From positions 53,713 through 117,712 of the forward strand of contig JAVBJN010000016.1 of assembly GCA_031546985.1 (NCBI GenBank): 64,000 bases of DNA, written 5' to 3'. The notes beneath the pieces are model-generated. The model worked only from the letters and a program-made list of their open reading frames with translations. It had not been told where the DNA came from and ran no database searches. The translations under genes and the position numbers were made by a program. Source of the stretch: JAVBJN01 sp031546985 (GTDB lineage: Bacteria > Bacteroidota > Bacteroidia > Chitinophagales > Chitinophagaceae). Shown here in pieces: positions 36,142-45,075 of this stretch. Numbering within the stretch: the first letter of the stretch is position 1; each line of letters begins with the position of its first letter.

Positions 36142-38100
36142 ATGAAAACGATCCTGTCATATCTGACCATTGCATTGGTCTTCTTTAGCCATGTGGCCTG
36201 GGCTCAAAGCACCGGCATAGCTGGTATTATAACCGATGTAAAAGGAAAACCGGTTGTGGGTGCAACCATTTTTGCAGAGCTGTCCGGGCAGCATAAAGGC
36301 ACGGCAAGATCTGATAAGCAGGGGCATTACAGTCTTGTGCTAACAGCCGCTACAGGGTACACCATAAAAGTAAGCATGGCGGGATATGCACCGCAGCAAA
36401 GAGGTAATGTAAAGGTTAATGCAGGCAAAACCACTGAGCTTAGTTTTACATTGGTTGCCGCTGCAACAAAAGATGTTTTGAGGCCACCGGTGGTGAAGAC
36501 GGTAAAAGCAATGCCAGCAATAGAAAGACAGGCGGATATGAGTGTGTCGTATGAGTCGGCACCGCCAATGGTTGCACCTGTTGCCGATAAGGCCTATTAC
36601 TACATAGCTCCCCAGGAGCGTGAAAGCCGTGCACAGCCACAGTACTATAATCCCAGCACCGAGTCTTACAAAAAGAACGCAGAGAACGATTTTATGTCGG
36701 TAAAAAGCAATCCGCTTTCTACTTTTTCAATCGATGTAGACAATGCTTCGTACAGCAACATCCGCAGGTTTATCAACTATGGCCAGGCGGTACCTGCCGA
36801 TGCCGTGCGGATTGAGGAGATGGTCAATTATTTTCATTACAACTATCCGCAGCCCAAAGGCCCGCATCCCATCAGCATCACCAGCGAGGTGGCGCCTTGC
36901 CCCTGGAATCCCAAACACCAATTGCTGCACATTGGCTTGCAGGGCAAAGACATTGATAAAGCCAAGCTGCCACCGTCTAATCTGGTATTTCTCATAGATG
37001 TGTCCGGTTCTATGAATTCAGAAAACAAATTGCCGTTGCTCAAGTCTGCATTCTCTTTGCTGGTGCAAAACCTGCGTCCGCAGGATAGGGTAGCCATTGT
37101 GACCTATGCCGGCAATGCTGGCCTGGTGCTGCCTTCTACTTCGGGTAGCGACAAAAAAACGATACTGGCCGCGCTGGATCAATTAAGTGCAGGAGGCTCT
37201 ACAGCAGGCGGTGCCGGTATTCAGCTGGCGTATAATGTAGCCAAACAATATTACATTGATGGAGGCAACAACCGGGTTATACTGGCTACCGACGGCGACT
37301 TTAATGTAGGTACCTCCAACAACAATGAGCTGGAAGATCTGATTGTTTCTAAACGAAAAGATGGTGTTTTTCTCACTTGCCTGGGCTTTGGTATGGGCAA
37401 TTATAAAGATGATAAAATGGAGCTGCTGGCCGATAAAGGCAATGGAAACTATGCGTATATCGACAATATCCAGGAGGCGCGTAAAACCCTGGTGAGTGAG
37501 TTTGGTGGCACACTGTTTACCATTGCCAAAGATGTAAAAGCACAGATCGAATTTAATCCTGCCCGCGTGCAAGGTTACCGCCTTATTGGTTACGAAAACA
37601 GGATGCTGAATACCGAAGACTTTAAAGACGATAAAAAAGACGCAGGCGAAATGGGCGCTGGCCACACCGTAACCATGTTGTATGAATTGATTCCTGTGGG
37701 TGTAGAAAGCGATGCTTTGCGTGGTACCGATGGGCTGAAATACCAGAAAACATTACCCGCTTCGGGCGGCAATAGCAAAGAATGGGCTACTGTAAAATTC
37801 CGTTACAAAAAACCCGATGGTGATAAGAGTATAGAAATGTCGAGCCCCATTGTTGACCGCCCCGATCGTTTGGGACTGACTTCTGATAATTTCCGTTTTT
37901 CGGCTTCTGTAGCCTTATGGGGTATGCTGCTGAAAAACTCTGCCTATAAGGGCTCTGGTACCTATGATCTGGTACTGAACCTTGCTAAAAATGCTTTGGA
38001 TAACGATGACGAAGGGTACCGGTCAGAGTATATAAGACTGGTAAAAGCAGCAATGCCACAGACTACAGGTGTTGCAATTGAAGACCAGAACGAGAAATAA
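36142..38100 (+). CDS. Secreted von Willebrand factor A-domain protein (YfbK type)
   Basis: A 652-aa protein. A signal peptide ends after VFFSHVAWAQ (~residue 22). A CarboxypepD_reg-like beta domain follows (GIAGIITDVKGKPVVGATIF). Then comes the vWA N-terminal module (NPLSTFSIDVDNASYSNIRRF), the vWA domain with MIDAS motif DVSGSMN and ATDGDFN, and the C-terminal DUF3520-like part (GYRLIGYENR). ATG 36142 starts the signal peptide; longer in-frame starts precede no conserved sequence. Such proteins bind divalent metal and mediate protein contacts at the surface; the specific role is unknown. Confidence 0.92.
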   Translation: MKTILSYLTIALVFFSHVAWAQSTGIAGIITDVKGKPVVGATIFAELSGQHKGTARSDKQGHYSLVLTAATGYTIKVSMAGYAPQQRGNVKVNAGKTTELSFTLVAAATKDVLRPPVVKTVKAMPAIERQADMSVSYESAPPMVAPVADKAYYYIAPQERESRAQPQYYNPSTESYKKNAENDFMSVKSNPLSTFSIDVDNASYSNIRRFINYGQAVPADAVRIEEMVNYFHYNYPQPKGPHPISITSEVAPCPWNPKHQLLHIGLQGKDIDKAKLPPSNLVFLIDVSGSMNSENKLPLLKSAFSLLVQNLRPQDRVAIVTYAGNAGLVLPSTSGSDKKTILAALDQLSAGGSTAGGAGIQLAYNVAKQYYIDGGNNRVILATDGDFNVGTSNNNELEDLIVSKRKDGVFLTCLGFGMGNYKDDKMELLADKGNGNYAYIDNIQEARKTLVSEFGGTLFTIAKDVKAQIEFNPARVQGYRLIGYENRMLNTEDFKDDKKDAGEMGAGHTVTMLYELIPVGVESDALRGTDGLKYQKTLPASGGNSKEWATVKFRYKKPDGDKSIEMSSPIVDRPDRLGLTSDNFRFSASVALWGMLLKNSAYKGSGTYDLVLNLAKNALDNDDEGYRSEYIRLVKAAMPQTTGVAIEDQNEK

Positions 38101-38101
38101 T

Positions 38102-38137
38102 AAAAAAGTCCCCGCAGCAGTGCGGGGACTTTTTTTG
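38102..38137. terminator. Bidirectional terminator between vWA and TonB receptor genes
   Basis: AAAAAAGTCCCCGC (38102-38115) and GCGGGGACTTTTTTT (38122-38136) form a long stem with A- and T-runs on both sides, serving the converging genes. Confidence 0.93.
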
Positions 38138-38151
38138 ATTGCTATTAAGAT

Positions 38152-40521
38152 TTAGAGGTTTACGTTAAACGTAATGCGGTAAGCCGCGCCTTTACCTTTA
38201 ATGTAGTTATCGTTTCTGGCTGTAAATTGAGAGCGGGCTGTGTAATAATCTTCGTTAAGGAGGTTTTCTATACCCAGGCTCAGCGATGTAGTGGGGTTAA
38301 ATTTATAGCCCACCAGCGCGTTTACCAGGTTGTAAGGATTAACCGGACCTTTGAAAGGATCGTACACTCCGGCAGCAGTTTTGGCAAAACGGTCTCTCTT
38401 GAGCACGCCCGTGTATTGCAGCAAAACGTTTAATTTCTCTGGTATAACGGTGTAGTCGATATGCCCGGCCAGTTTAGGGGCACCAATGCGCTGCCCTGTT
38501 ATGTATTCGTCTTTGGTATCGCTAAAATCGCCGTTGTTGTTCATGTCTACTTTGCCCTCTACATAAGTATAAGACACACCCGCCTGCAGGTTTTTAAGGA
38601 TGCGGGCTTCCAGCGATAATTCATAACCATAAATTCTTTCGGGGGTACGCTCTACGTAGTAAATACCGTTATCGTAACGGTTGTTTACACCCAGTTCCGA
38701 CTTGCTCAGGTAGGCCGTAGCTTCGAATCGGATATTGTTATACTTGCTTACGAAACCGGCTTCGTAGTTGTTGATAATGATAGCTTCGGTATTGATCTTG
38801 GCAATATCGTTTACTTTGGCTGCACGTAAGGCAAGCCCTACATCTGACACGCTGAAGCCTTGTGAATAGCTCACGTAAGGCGAGAAAAATTCCGATACAT
38901 TATACCGTAGTCCGGCGTTAAATACGAGTGCGTTATAATCAAGATTGCCACCTTTTACAGGAATGGATGGTGTAACTACGCCTGTTACTGTGTTTACAGC
39001 CGGCAGTGTTTCATAATCTTTTACACCAATATTAACCTTCTCGAATCTTACACCACCCTTGAACACCAGCGCCTGGGTCAGGTTTATTTTGGCTTGTGCA
39101 AAAGGAGCCAGGTTAAACATTTTCATTTCGGGTACCCATGTGCGGCCATCAACAAGTGGTTGGGAGGTCACATCGTTCTGCAGATCTACACCATAGGAGA
39201 AATTGGTTTTTACACGACCTAAATCCACCGGGGTATTGAACACAAACCGGATACCGTTTTTCTTAGAGAGGATGCGGGAAGTCCCACCGTCTACAAACGA
39301 TTTGGAGTAGAAGAATACGTTGTCTACACTTTGGTAATACAGGTCTATATCATAATGGGTTCTTGCCAGTTTGGTATTGCCGGAGAACTGAACCGCTACG
39401 TTGTGGTTGCCTCTTACGCCTTGTGGCACCTCATTGGTTTGACCCAATACCGCGCTGGTTTTAATGCCTTTCATATAATCGCCGTCAACCGTCATGTAGT
39501 TGGTTTTTTGCTGGCTTTTATAGTAGTTGTAGGTAAACTGTACACTATGGTTGGCATTGAACTGGTAGCCCAGTTTTACAAATGCATTATAAGAATCGGT
39601 TTCGCCCAATCCATATACGGGAGGCATTACATCACCTTTAGCATCTTTTTGCTCGCCTGTTTGCTCATATACACCGCTTACCACATAGCTAAACTTGCCT
39701 TTGGTACCGTAAAACATCTGGCTGAGCCTGCCGCCCATGCTGTTGGGTGCAGAAGTGAGCGAACCCGTTAATCCAACCGAGGTTTGGCTGTTAAGGGCCT
39801 TATCGGTATGTGGCATACGGGTAATGTAGTTTACCAGGCCACCTGCGGCACCGTTGCCATAAATAGCGGTAGCGCCTTTAACCACCTCTACCCGCTCAAT
39901 AACGGCAGGGTCAAGTGCGCGCATGTCCATAGAGCCATTACGCAAAGGCGTAGATTGTGGCACCCCATCAATCATAACCAGGAAGCTGCGGCCACGCAGG
40001 GTTTGGCCAGAGTTGCTGCTGAGTCCGGTGCTGGGTGCAAGACCCGGTACTTTATTCTCGAGGATATCGCCCAGGTTGCTGGTAATGCGCAGGTTTTGTT
40101 CCATCGCCTTCTGACCGATAATGGTAACCGATGAAGGTACTTCGTCGATGGTTTCGGGCGTTCGGCCTGCAGATACAATGACTTCGCCCAGGCCTTTGGC
40201 ATTTTTCTTCACTTTAAGATCAAAGTGTCTTGCTGCGCCAGCCTCCAGCTCAATCGGTTGAATCAGTTTGTCGATGCCTGAGCCTTCTACCACCAGCGTA
40301 TCATTTTGTTGGTTGCTGGTTTTAAACTCAAAAGAGCCATCGGCATTGGTAAGTGTGCTCATCCGCGAATGGGTGAGTTTTACATGCAGGTATCCGGTAG
40401 GTGTGCCATCAGTTGTTGTAATTTTTCCGGTAATTTTTCCGGGTGCTGTCTGGCTAAATACGGGTGATGCGCAAAGGGCCACTAAGCCCAGGGCAAGCAT
40501 TTTTTTTGAGGAGCGTTCCAT
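38152..40521 (-). CDS. TonB-dependent siderophore receptor
   Basis: A 789-aa outer-membrane receptor. A signal peptide (KMLALGLVALCASPVFSQ) precedes a CarboxypepD_reg-like domain (residues ~28-110), the plug (DEVPSSVTIIGQKAM, LRGRSFLVMIDGVP, ERVEVVKGATAIYGNGAAGGLVNYIT) and a 22-strand barrel ending YRITFNVNL. It resembles FecA-type ferric-siderophore receptors. The upstream region (40522-40684) holds no gene. Placed next to the heme biosynthesis cluster, which uses iron, but transcription units are separated by a terminator. Confidence 0.93.
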   Translation of the reverse strand: MERSSKKMLALGLVALCASPVFSQTAPGKITGKITTTDGTPTGYLHVKLTHSRMSTLTNADGSFEFKTSNQQNDTLVVEGSGIDKLIQPIELEAGAARHFDLKVKKNAKGLGEVIVSAGRTPETIDEVPSSVTIIGQKAMEQNLRITSNLGDILENKVPGLAPSTGLSSNSGQTLRGRSFLVMIDGVPQSTPLRNGSMDMRALDPAVIERVEVVKGATAIYGNGAAGGLVNYITRMPHTDKALNSQTSVGLTGSLTSAPNSMGGRLSQMFYGTKGKFSYVVSGVYEQTGEQKDAKGDVMPPVYGLGETDSYNAFVKLGYQFNANHSVQFTYNYYKSQQKTNYMTVDGDYMKGIKTSAVLGQTNEVPQGVRGNHNVAVQFSGNTKLARTHYDIDLYYQSVDNVFFYSKSFVDGGTSRILSKKNGIRFVFNTPVDLGRVKTNFSYGVDLQNDVTSQPLVDGRTWVPEMKMFNLAPFAQAKINLTQALVFKGGVRFEKVNIGVKDYETLPAVNTVTGVVTPSIPVKGGNLDYNALVFNAGLRYNVSEFFSPYVSYSQGFSVSDVGLALRAAKVNDIAKINTEAIIINNYEAGFVSKYNNIRFEATAYLSKSELGVNNRYDNGIYYVERTPERIYGYELSLEARILKNLQAGVSYTYVEGKVDMNNNGDFSDTKDEYITGQRIGAPKLAGHIDYTVIPEKLNVLLQYTGVLKRDRFAKTAAGVYDPFKGPVNPYNLVNALVGYKFNPTTSLSLGIENLLNEDYYTARSQFTARNDNYIKGKGAAYRITFNVNL

Positions 40522-40684
40522 TGCTACTAATCGGGGTAATTAATGAACTGCAAAGTTGCGGAGATTAGCGATGGTACTGCTTCTGAATCCGAAATATGTT
40601 TTACAAAATGCGGAAAATCTCAGGCGTATTTCGAGCCTGAGGGTAAATATATTTGGAATAAAGAAAGGAATAGGAGTAGAAAGA

Positions 40685-40715
40685 AAAACGGGATGCAATT
40701 ATGGTGCATCCCGTT
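40685..40715. terminator. Terminator of the hem operon (minus) near hemL end
   Basis: AAACGGGATGCA (40685-40696) and TGCATCCCGTTT (40704-40715), perfect 12-bp stem, with A-rich and T-rich flanks. Confidence 0.9.
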
Positions 40716-40723
40716 TGGTTATT

Positions 40724-42007
40724 TTAGAATAGAGCCAGCGCTTTTTTTGTTGCTGCAATGGTAGCATCCAGGTCTTCGTATGTGAGCGCATTGTTCAGGA
40801 ACCAGCTTTCAAATGCCGAAGGCGGCAGGTACACACCCTGGTCCAGCATAGCATGGAAATACTTTTTAAAACGCTCAATATCACAAGCTGCTGCGGTAGC
40901 AAAATCGGTAACCGCGTGGTCTCCGAAATGGATACTGATCATAGAACCCAACCGGTTGATGGTGTATGGGATACCGCTTTCTTTTAGCACTTCATCAAGC
41001 CCCTTGTGCAGGTAAGCCGTTTTTTCTTCCAGTTCGGTATAGTGGCTGGTGTTGTTTTTCAGTTCGTTCAGTAAAGTGTAACCTGCAATCATGGCAATGG
41101 GGTTACCGCTTAAAGTGCCCGCCTGGTATACGTTTCCTAATGGTGCAATGTGTTCCATAATGACTCTTTTGCCACCAAAAGCACCCACTGGCATACCGCC
41201 GCCGATTACTTTGCCATAGGTTACGAGATCGGCCTGTACATTCAGTTTTTCCTGCGCACCGCCCGGAGCCAGACGAAACCCGGTCATTACCTCGTCGAAA
41301 ATAAATACGATACCCTCACGGTCGCAAATACTGCGCAGTCCTTCCAGGAAGCCCGGTTGCGGAATAATGCAACCCATATTACCTGCTACGGGCTCTACAA
41401 TAATAGCAGCTATTTCATCTTTGTTTTCGGCTACCAATTGTTCTACCGCTGCGAGATCATTGTAGGCGCAGGTCAATGTATCATTAGACACACCACCTGT
41501 AACACCTGGCACTGTTTGAATATTGAAAGTAGCTACGCCGCTGCCGGCCTTTACCAGAAAACTATCGGCATGGCCGTGGTAACAGCCTTCGAACTTGATG
41601 AATTTATTGCGACCGGTATAGCCACGGGCCAAACGGAGCGCACTCATGCAGGCTTCGGTACCACTGCTTACCATGCGTATAAGATCTACATTCGGTGCCA
41701 TGCTTTTGATAAGCTCGGCCATTTCGATCTCCAGTTCGGTAGGTGCTCCAAAAGAGGTAGAATTCACTACTTTCTCCTGTATGGCTTTTACTACCGGCTC
41801 GTAAGCATGGCCCAGTATCATGGGTCCCCATGAAGCGATATAGTCGATGTATTTGTTTCCATCTGCATCAAACATATAAGCACCTTTGGCGCTGGTCATA
41901 AACACAGGCGTGCCGCCTACATGTTTGAATGCCCGCACCGGTGAGTTCACCCCGCCGGGAATAGATTGTTGCGCGCGGTCGAAAAGTGTTTTGCTATTGG
42001 TATACAT
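40724..42007 (-). CDS. hemL: Glutamate-1-semialdehyde 2,1-aminomutase
   Basis: A 427-aa PLP enzyme making 5-aminolevulinate, the second C5-pathway step. SKTLFDRAQQSIPGGVNSPVRAF is the family start; MVSSGTEACMSALRLARG binds PLP phosphate; the PLP Lys is in VTYGKVIGGGMPVGAF. Length is typical. It is the last gene of the minus-strand heme cluster, separated from hemB by an inverted-repeat element with a decayed S23 gene, which may affect cotranscription. Confidence 0.96.
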   Translation of the reverse strand: MYTNSKTLFDRAQQSIPGGVNSPVRAFKHVGGTPVFMTSAKGAYMFDADGNKYIDYIASWGPMILGHAYEPVVKAIQEKVVNSTSFGAPTELEIEMAELIKSMAPNVDLIRMVSSGTEACMSALRLARGYTGRNKFIKFEGCYHGHADSFLVKAGSGVATFNIQTVPGVTGGVSNDTLTCAYNDLAAVEQLVAENKDEIAAIIVEPVAGNMGCIIPQPGFLEGLRSICDREGIVFIFDEVMTGFRLAPGGAQEKLNVQADLVTYGKVIGGGMPVGAFGGKRVIMEHIAPLGNVYQAGTLSGNPIAMIAGYTLLNELKNNTSHYTELEEKTAYLHKGLDEVLKESGIPYTINRLGSMISIHFGDHAVTDFATAAACDIERFKKYFHAMLDQGVYLPPSAFESWFLNNALTYEDLDATIAATKKALALF

Positions 42008-42082
42008 GGTATGGTGTTCTGCTTTGGAAGATATTTAATGAATCAGGTGCGTATTAATAGTATTAGAATAAACCAGGTCAAT

Positions 42083-42565
42083 AGTGAATGGTGAATCGTC
42101 AATACATAATACACATTGGGTCTGATATCTAATTTGTGTTATTGATTAATTTACTCAGCATGGCAAATGTGCCAATTACCAAAGGGGTAATCTTGATAAG
42201 ATGCTGGTCTGAAACGTATTTTAGATCAGTAGCCGATTCCAGAATCGAGTCTACTTCGATTAATGAACCTCTAGAAATCTCCCAGAAACGTTTCCTTTCC
42301 TGAAACTCTGCTGGCACCTTCTGCAAGATTGAGCTTGACAGAGAAGACAGCCCTTTGAAGCTGATTGTACATATTGTATCGTTCGTGCTCGGGGAAGTAA
42401 TGGTAGGATGTGATAGATTTCAATAACGAGCAACCGCGATGATTGATAAACTTCCAGTTTTTTGTGATTAAGTCTTAGCATCATAGGATAAATTGGTTTT
42501 GTATTTTAATTTACAATTTATCTACACTCAGTTTCCTATTCACAATTGACCATTCACCATTCACT
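42083..42565. mobile_element. ~483-bp inverted-repeat unit carrying a decayed S23-type gene
   Basis: A 21-bp repeat starting AGTGAATGGTGAAT (42083-42103) recurs inverted at 42545-42565 with 20 of 21 bases the same. Between them lies only the broken four-helix-bundle gene. The unit sits exactly between hemB and hemL. No transposase is present, so any movement would be in trans or by another mechanism. Confidence 0.5.
42129..42484 (-). pseudogene. Four-helix-bundle (S23/IVP family) protein, frameshifted twice
   Basis: Reading from ATG 42484 gives MLRLNHKKLEVYQSSRLLVIEIYHILPLLP, then the frame must shift at CTTCCCCGAG (an extra C near 42387) to read EHERYNMYNQLQRAV and LNLAEGASRVSG, and shift again near 42297 (apparent loss of 5 nt in a GGAAA repeat) to read ERKRFWEISRGSLIEVD to a stop at 42129. 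Together these give the ~118-aa S23 fold of a four-helix bundle in three frames. Function of intact family members is unclear; some are coded inside 23S rRNA intervening sequences, and the Avd protein of retroelements is related. Confidence 0.85.
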
Positions 42566-42608
42566 TTTGTTACTCGCTTTGGTCTCTCACCTCTTAGTCC
42601 CTTATTCA

Positions 42609-42655
42609 AAGGTGCCTGAGCCCCGCATGGGCGGGACAGGCTTTGTCGAAGGCCT
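42609..42655. repeat. REP-like palindromic sequence after hemB
   Basis: GGTGCCTGAGCC...GGCGGGACAGGC...TCGAAGGCCT forms a nested hairpin (GCCTG/CAGGC and CCCGC/GCGGG). The CCTTCGACA...CTCAGGCACC form on the minus strand is a common interspersed palindrome of many genomes. It directly follows hemB and may end or stabilise its message. Confidence 0.6.
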
Positions 42656-42656
42656 G

Positions 42657-43634
42657 TTATGCCCCCAGCAACCTCGCTGCATCTTTGGCGAAATAAGTCG
42701 CAATCAGATCGGCTCCTGCACGTTTAATGCTCGTAAGACTTTCGATGATTGCTTTTTCCTCATTGAGCCAACCCATTTGTGCCGCTGCTTTGATCATAGC
42801 ATATTCGCCACTTACATGATAAGCGCTCACCGGAATCTCAACCTGGTTTTTTACTTCACGAATGATGTCGAGGTAAGCCATAGCGGGTTTTAACATTACA
42901 ATGTCTGCACCTTCTTCCACATCCATAATTACTTCTTTGATAGCCTCTTTACGGTTGGCATAATCCATCTGGTAAGATTTCTTATCACCAAATCCCGGCG
43001 CGCTATCCAGTGCATCGCGGAACGGGCCATAAAAGCAGGAAGCATATTTGGCACTATAGGCCATGATGCCGGTTTTGGTAAACCCATTTTGTTCCAAAGC
43101 CATGCGCATAGCACCAATGCGGCCATCCATCATATCGCTTGGTGCAACGATGTCTGCTCCTGCCAGTGCGTGACTCACCGCCATCTCTGCCAGCACATCT
43201 ACAGTAGCATCGTTTACAATTTCGTTATGTTCTACAATGCCATCATGTCCGTAAGAAGAGTAGGGGTCCAGCGCTACATCGGTCATCACCACCATGTCCG
43301 GACACACATCCTTAATGGTTTTAATGCTGCGTTGCATCAGTCCGTTCGGGTTCAGCGCTTCGGTACCCGTGTTATCTTTCAGTTCATCTTTACACTTAAT
43401 AAACAGCAGTACACTTTTCAGTCCCATCTGCCACAGTTCTTTTACTTCCTGCACGGTAAGGTCCAGGCTACGGCGGTAATACCCCGGCATAGAAGCGATC
43501 TCGGTTTGTATCTGCTCGCCTTCATCGATAAACAAAGGCACTATAAAATCGTTGGGTGTTAAAGTTGTTTCTGCAACCAATGATCTCATTGCTGCAGACT
43601 GGCGAAGAATACGGTTACGGCGTTGTAAGTACAT
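42657..43634 (-). CDS. hemB: Porphobilinogen synthase (5-aminolevulinate dehydratase)
   Basis: A 325-aa enzyme condensing two ALA to porphobilinogen. Schiff-base Lys residues are in YSAKYASCFYGPFRDAL and MLKPAMAYLDII. The metal site reads DVALDPYSSYGHDG, that is Asp/Ala in place of the Cys triad of zinc enzymes, so it is of the zinc-independent (Mg2+/K+) type. Start ATG 43634 is immediately followed upstream by GATGTCTGAT repeats of the second inverted-repeat unit. Confidence 0.96.
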   Translation of the reverse strand: MYLQRRNRILRQSAAMRSLVAETTLTPNDFIVPLFIDEGEQIQTEIASMPGYYRRSLDLTVQEVKELWQMGLKSVLLFIKCKDELKDNTGTEALNPNGLMQRSIKTIKDVCPDMVVMTDVALDPYSSYGHDGIVEHNEIVNDATVDVLAEMAVSHALAGADIVAPSDMMDGRIGAMRMALEQNGFTKTGIMAYSAKYASCFYGPFRDALDSAPGFGDKKSYQMDYANRKEAIKEVIMDVEEGADIVMLKPAMAYLDIIREVKNQVEIPVSAYHVSGEYAMIKAAAQMGWLNEEKAIIESLTSIKRAGADLIATYFAKDAARLLGA

Positions 43635-43636
43635 TA

Positions 43637-44159
43637 GATGTCTGATTTAGGGATGTCTGATGTCTGATTTATTGATCATTGTTGAAGAACAAATGCAGCG
43701 AATCTGTATTCAGGCAGAGACATTATTTATGAATTTGTTATCTATTCGCTTTTGCTGTTTTATCGGTAGCTGCAAAGATGGCGGTTAACTCATCTGCTTC
43801 TTTAATAAGTCTATCTACATCCGGATGTTGAAGTAAGCCAGCTTCTTTACTTACTTCCAGCCAGTATAATGATTCGTCGGCTTCTTCTAAAACGATTTCT
43901 ATTTTGTAAATAAAGTCTGCCTTTGATTTTGCCCTTACAGTAGCCCGGTAATTAGCTCCTACAGAGCCTGCTGACCGGATCAGTTGTTTGGCAGTTTCAA
44001 AACCGGCAGCTGTTCTTGGCATTTCTCCACATATTCTAAGTACATCAAGGTGGAATTGTTTGGTTCTGCGCTGTAGTAATTGTCTGTTCATAGTGATTGG
44101 TTTATAATCTAAGTTAAATGATTTTAAATCAGACATCACCAAATCAGCCATCAGACATC
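43637..44159. mobile_element. ~520-bp inverted-repeat unit carrying an intact S23-type gene
   Basis: GATGTCTGATTTA occurs at 43637-43649 and 43659-43671 (with a further GATGTCTGAT at 43652-43661), and inverted at 44125-44137, with a shorter inverted copy at 44150-44159. The unit starts right at the hemB start codon and ends at the hemF stop codon. It holds only the four-helix-bundle gene. The repeat sequence differs from that of the unit at 42083-42565, but size, content and placing between hem genes are the same. Confidence 0.5.
43738..44091 (-). CDS. Four-helix-bundle protein (S23/IVP family)
   Basis: A 117-aa protein from ATG 44091 (MNRQLLQRRTKQFHLDVLRIC). The family pattern is visible: AKQLIRSAGSVGANYRATVRAKSK (AxQLxRSxxSxxANxxE/A), FIYKIEIVLEEADESLYWLE and IKEADELTAIFAATDKTAK. 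A longer in-frame start at 44151 would put the start inside the flanking repeat and is less likely. The family forms a pentameric four-helix bundle, related to Avd of diversity-generating retroelements, with no retroelement here. Confidence 0.88.
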   Translation of the reverse strand: MNRQLLQRRTKQFHLDVLRICGEMPRTAAGFETAKQLIRSAGSVGANYRATVRAKSKADFIYKIEIVLEEADESLYWLEVSKEAGLLQHPDVDRLIKEADELTAIFAATDKTAKANR

Positions 44160-45069
44160 AAACCCATTCCCTGGGTACCAAACAAGCCTGCAACAGCTTA
44201 TCTTCCTCACTTCCCGGTACCGGTTGGTAATTGTATTCGAAGCGCACGGTAGGCGGTAAGCTCATCAGAATACTTTCGATGCGGCCATTGGTTTTGAGAC
44301 CAAAGATAGTACCCCGGTCATGCACCAGGTTAAACTCTGTATAGCGCCCCCGGCGAATCTCCTGCCAGTGTTTATGTTCGGTTGTAAAAGGCATTTGTTT
44401 TCGCTTTTCTACGATAGGCACGTAGGCTTCAATAAATGCGTCGCCACAGGCCTGGCCAAAGTTCATCCAGAAGTTGATGTTTGCTTCGGTAGTGGCATGC
44501 TGGTGGTCGTAGAAGATGCCCCCAATGCCCCGGCGCTCTTTATTGCGGTGCCAGTTCACAAAATATTCGTCGCATTCATGTTTGAATTTGGGAAACAACG
44601 CAGCATCGAAACGGTCACAGGTTTTTTTATAAGTACCATGAAAATGAATGGCATCTTCCTCAAACAAGTAGTAAGGCGTAAGATCGGTACCACCGCCAAA
44701 CCAACGGTCTACTACCTCGCCCGCTTCATTGTAGAGTTCGAACATGCGGTAGTTGCAGTGTACGGTAGGCACAAACGGATTGAAGGGGTGGAGTACCAGG
44801 CTTAACCCGCAGGCAAACCACGAGTGGCCGGAGATGTTGAGTTGCTTGCGCATAGCATCGGTCACCTCGCCAAACACGATAGAGGTATTAACGCCGCCTT
44901 TCTCAAACACAGCGCCATTGCTGATAACACGGGTTTTGCCACCGCCGCCTTCTTCACGCTGCCAGGCATCTTCCTGGAACACCGCTTCACCATCCACTGC
45001 TTCCAGCGCTGCGCAAATACGGTTTTGCAGATCGTGAATGTAGCTGATCCATTGTTCTTTTACCTGCAT
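44158..45069 (-). CDS. hemF: Oxygen-dependent coproporphyrinogen III oxidase
   Basis: A 303-aa enzyme converting coproporphyrinogen III to protoporphyrinogen IX with O2. Signatures: GGGGKTRVISNGAVFEKGG, WFGGGTDLTPYYLFEEDAIHFH and RGRYTEFNLVHDRGT. It shows that the host makes heme aerobically. It follows hemE by 6 nt in the operon. Protoporphyrinogen oxidase (hemG/hemY) is not in the window. Confidence 0.96.
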   Translation of the reverse strand: MQVKEQWISYIHDLQNRICAALEAVDGEAVFQEDAWQREEGGGGKTRVISNGAVFEKGGVNTSIVFGEVTDAMRKQLNISGHSWFACGLSLVLHPFNPFVPTVHCNYRMFELYNEAGEVVDRWFGGGTDLTPYYLFEEDAIHFHGTYKKTCDRFDAALFPKFKHECDEYFVNWHRNKERRGIGGIFYDHQHATTEANINFWMNFGQACGDAFIEAYVPIVEKRKQMPFTTEHKHWQEIRRGRYTEFNLVHDRGTIFGLKTNGRIESILMSLPPTVRFEYNYQPVPGSEEDKLLQACLVPREWV

Positions 45070-45075
45070 GATCTG

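Noticed and set aside
43738..44091. Avd gene of a diversity-generating retroelement
   Set aside because: Same fold family, but no reverse transcriptase, template repeat or variable repeat is nearby.
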